This document shows, piece by piece, positions 58,906 to 59,486 of a DNA stretch of 59,486 bases. The number at the start of each line of letters is the position of its first letter. Positions within the stretch are counted from its first letter, which is position 1. This stretch comes from Bacteroidales bacterium (GTDB lineage Bacteria > Bacteroidota > Bacteroidia > Bacteroidales > UBA932). The position numbers and the translations under genes are program-made. Where the stretch lies: positions 1-59,486 of the forward strand of contig JAAZIA010000035.1 of the NCBI GenBank assembly GCA_012510445.1. The letters run 5' to 3'. The notes under the pieces are model-generated. The model did no database searches and was not told the DNA's origin. It saw nothing but the letters and a program-made list of their open reading frames with translations.

Positions 58906-59486
58906 TTAAAAAGTTCCTCTGTAGCCAAAGCTATCTTAGTTACCGAAAAATCATCGCCCCGAGGAAAAACCCAGAAAGAGTCGTTTAATGTATTGAGGTC
59001 AACACAATCTCTTTTGTATTTGCCGTACTCGTATTCTATATGGCAAGAATAAAGTGATTGTGCCGGCATATAAAGGGTGTACTCCTTTCCGTCATGGATC
59101 CCTTCCAGCCTAAACCCGTCCATATCGTGTATAAACGTAGTCTCTCCATACTCAACCAGACCTTTGGAGTTGGGCAGTAAGCGCAAGTCTGCTTGCTTGG
59201 TAAGGCTGTACACTCCGGCCTCAACCTCTGCCCTCACCTGCAACCTCTCCCACTCATACCAGTCGGGTATATGAGAAAAGTGCGTTTCTCCCTCTGTAGC
59301 CTGCAATTCTCCATACTCAGACATGGTCCAGCGTTTTCCGCAATGGTTGCACCAGAGTTGCGCGCCTCCCGAATCCATCTTGTACTCGGTTTTGCATGAC
59401 GGACACTGATACAACACTTTGTGCAAACCGCGGGCTCTGTTCTTGTACCGTACCTTTATGTTGTTTTCACGTTGCCAAGCAAAATC
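58890..59486 (-). CDS. C-terminal part of a probable lysophospholipid acyltransferase with zinc ribbon (5' end outside window)
   Basis: The frame is open through the right edge (DFAWQRENNIKVRYKNRARGLHKVLYQCP), so the start lies outside; a TTG at 59426 is not a real start. The visible 198 residues hold a four-Cys zinc ribbon (CPSC and CNHC, about 30-50 residues from the edge), then the HIPDWYEWERLQVRAEVEAGVY segment and a beta-rich region. A similar layout is known after the PlsC domain in long acyltransferases of Bacteroidota and Clostridia. The PlsC part itself is not in the window, so this assignment is an inference. Confidence 0.5.
   Translation of the reverse strand, partial: DFAWQRENNIKVRYKNRARGLHKVLYQCPSCKTEYKMDSGGAQLWCNHCGKRWTMSEYGELQATEGETHFSHIPDWYEWERLQVRAEVEAGVYSLTKQADLRLLPNSKGLVEYGETTFIHDMDGFRLEGIHDGKEYTLYMPAQSLYSCHIEYEYGKYKRDCVDLNTLNDSFWVFPRGDDFSVTKIALATEELFNYKNP

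Overview
The window is a stretch of chromosome from a member of the phylum Bacteroidota, most likely order Bacteroidales. I infer this from the family content (BACON and GLUG-type lipoproteins, a DUF3078 outer-membrane protein, an HYC/CC/PP-type protein next to a TonB-dependent receptor, a clostripain-type C11 lipoprotein, a DoxX protein of the BT_3928 type), from the lpxD-lpxC-lpxA and rplY-pth-hslR gene orders, and from repeated matches to the Bacteroidota sigma-70 promoter (TTTG, about 19-20 bases, TAnnTTTG). NfnAB-type ferredoxin:NADP oxidoreductase suggests anaerobic metabolism. Superoxide dismutase and a peroxiredoxin suggest some tolerance of oxygen. Two GH9 cellulases suggest beta-glucan use. 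No phage, transposon, CRISPR array or rRNA operon is visible.

Layout. Positions 1-7.5 kb hold a HEAT/DUF1080 exported protein cut by the window start, then a leftward run of three lipoproteins. Positions 7.5-13.3 kb hold an AsmA-like protein, kdsB and a RelA/SpoT-type protein. Positions 13.3-16.3 kb hold sodB, a lipoprotein GH9 and a peroxiredoxin. Positions 16.3-19.2 kb hold a compact operon of a DUF134 predicted regulator, two NifX-like proteins and two MinD-type ATPases carrying ferredoxin domains. Then follow the initiator tRNA, hisS, nfnB-nfnA, a second GH9, a His-rich TonB receptor with its HYC/CC/PP partner, and sppA. Positions 29.5-36.4 kb hold tilS, a DUF3078 protein, proS, an unusual Trp/Tyr-rich lipoprotein and a FadL-type protein. 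Positions 36.4-39.7 kb hold the lipid A block wbqC-lpxA-lpxC-lpxD. Positions 39.8-44 kb hold nusA-infB. The rest is mostly housekeeping: tmk, folP, purB, an M64 peptidase, a HAD hydrolase, an FtsB-like protein, a sugar nucleotidyltransferase, a CPBP protease, manA, hslR, pth and rplY. It ends with a C11 peptidase, a YtxH/holin-like membrane operon, dipeptidyl peptidase III and the C-terminal part of a probable acyltransferase.

The region is very gene-dense. There is no gene-free stretch above 300 bases, and many neighbours overlap, including convergent 3' overlaps of 68 and 50 bases. Lipid A and Kdo genes (lpxA, lpxC, lpxD, kdsB), translation genes (hisS, proS, tilS, pth, rplY, infB, tRNA-fMet) and envelope proteins dominate.

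The best candidates for a second look are five. First, the orphan NifX/DUF134/MinD-ferredoxin operon, which faces a peroxiredoxin gene across overlapping promoters with a perfect palindrome between them. Second, an LpxC without the FabZ domain that is normally fused to it in this phylum, which also carries a His-Glu hexanucleotide repeat. Third, an intrinsic terminator in the nusA leader where rimP would be expected. Fourth, a His-rich metal-receptor operon. Fifth, a Trp/Tyr-rich lipoprotein with an unusually strong ribosome binding site. All functions are read from sequence by eye; no database search was run.
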